Below, in pieces: positions 13,818 to 14,148 of a stretch of DNA of 14,148 nucleotides. Source of the stretch: Sphingomonas sp. (GTDB lineage Bacteria > Pseudomonadota > Alphaproteobacteria > Sphingomonadales > Sphingomonadaceae); contig JASLBO010000453.1 in NCBI GenBank assembly GCA_030146605.1, positions 1-14,148 of the forward strand. The letters are read 5' to 3'. Within the stretch, counting starts at the first letter, position 1. Each line of letters begins with the position of its first letter. The position numbers were made by a program, and so were the translations under genes. The notes beneath the pieces are model-generated. The model had not been told where the DNA came from. It saw nothing but the letters and a program-made list of their open reading frames with translations, and did no database searches.

Positions 13818-14148
13818 TTACTCCGCGATCGCAGCTGCATCTGCCTCGGCGGTCTGCGAACCACCGCGGCCGATCAGATCGGCGATCTTCTTGCCGCGAC
13901 GCTGCGCAACGCTCTTGGGCGAGGTCTGCTCGCCGAGCGCTTCGAAGGTGGCGCGGATCATGTTGTAGGGGTTCGACGTGCCGACCGACTTGGTCACCAC
14001 ATCGGCAACGCCCAGGCTCTCGAAGATGGCGCGCATCGGGCCACCCGCGATGATCCCGGTACCGGCAGGCGCCGTGCGCAGCGTCACGCGGCCGGCACCG
14101 AAATGCCCGTTACCGTCATGATGCAGCGTGCGACCTTCCTTGAGCGGA
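13818..14148 (-). CDS. rpsE: 30S ribosomal protein S5 (5' end cut by window)
   Basis: S5 lies near the decoding centre of the small subunit and affects fidelity. Only the last 109 residues and stop are visible. They contain [20 protein letters not shown] and the C-terminal domain motifs [40 protein letters not shown] and [13 protein letters not shown]. An acidic, Ala-rich tail ending DAAAIAE follows. The visible part is normal for the family; it overlaps the rpmD ribosome-binding site. Confidence 0.97.
   Translation of the reverse strand, partial: PLKEGRTLHHDGNGHFGAGRVTLRTAPAGTGIIAGGPMRAIFESLGVADVVTKSVGTSNPYNMIRATFEALGEQTSPKSVAQRRGKKIADLIGRGGSQTAEADAAAIAE

Overview
The window is high-GC, and every gene I support lies on the minus strand. 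It looks like the distal ribosomal-protein region (spc and alpha operons) of an alphaproteobacterium, most likely a Sphingomonas-type member of the Sphingomonadales. The grounds are the order rpsE-rpmD-rplO-secY-adk-rpsM-rpsK-rpoA with no rpsD between rpsK and rpoA, protein lengths typical of alphaproteobacteria, and a large TonB-dependent receptor and an OprO/OprP-type porin next door. The taxon is inference from sequence character; no database was searched.

Layout in transcription order (high to low coordinates): (1) rpsE (3' part) and rpmD, closed by a strong intrinsic terminator at 13576-13603. (2) A 59-codon basic, Gly-rich orphan gene, then a 154-bp array of fourteen 11-bp units (GCGAC plus 6 variable bases, 13044-13197), then a promoter-like pair feeding rplO. 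(3) rplO, secY, adk, then two genes not usually found here: a secreted SRPBCC-fold protein and a 74-residue one-helix membrane protein. (4) A consensus-like promoter (TTGACA-N17-TATGTC) and rpsM-rpsK-rpoA, closed by two consecutive hairpins, the second a clear intrinsic terminator. (5) A TonB-dependent receptor and an O/P-family porin sitting between rpoA and rplQ, which are normally neighbours. (6) rplQ, apparently with its own promoter and terminator, and (7) the first 592 codons of a secreted prolyl oligopeptidase (S9A).

Functionally, most of the window makes ribosomal proteins, the SecY channel, adenylate kinase and the RNA polymerase alpha subunit. What stands out is that the normally continuous operon is cut into transcriptional modules: extra genes are lodged at rpmD|rplO, adk|rpsM and rpoA|rplQ, and each break carries a terminator or a promoter candidate. 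The most unusual signal is the helically phased 11-bp array upstream of the rplO promoter. It does not code (11 is not a multiple of 3), does not resemble CRISPR, and has identical 15-mers at its two ends exactly 12 periods apart.
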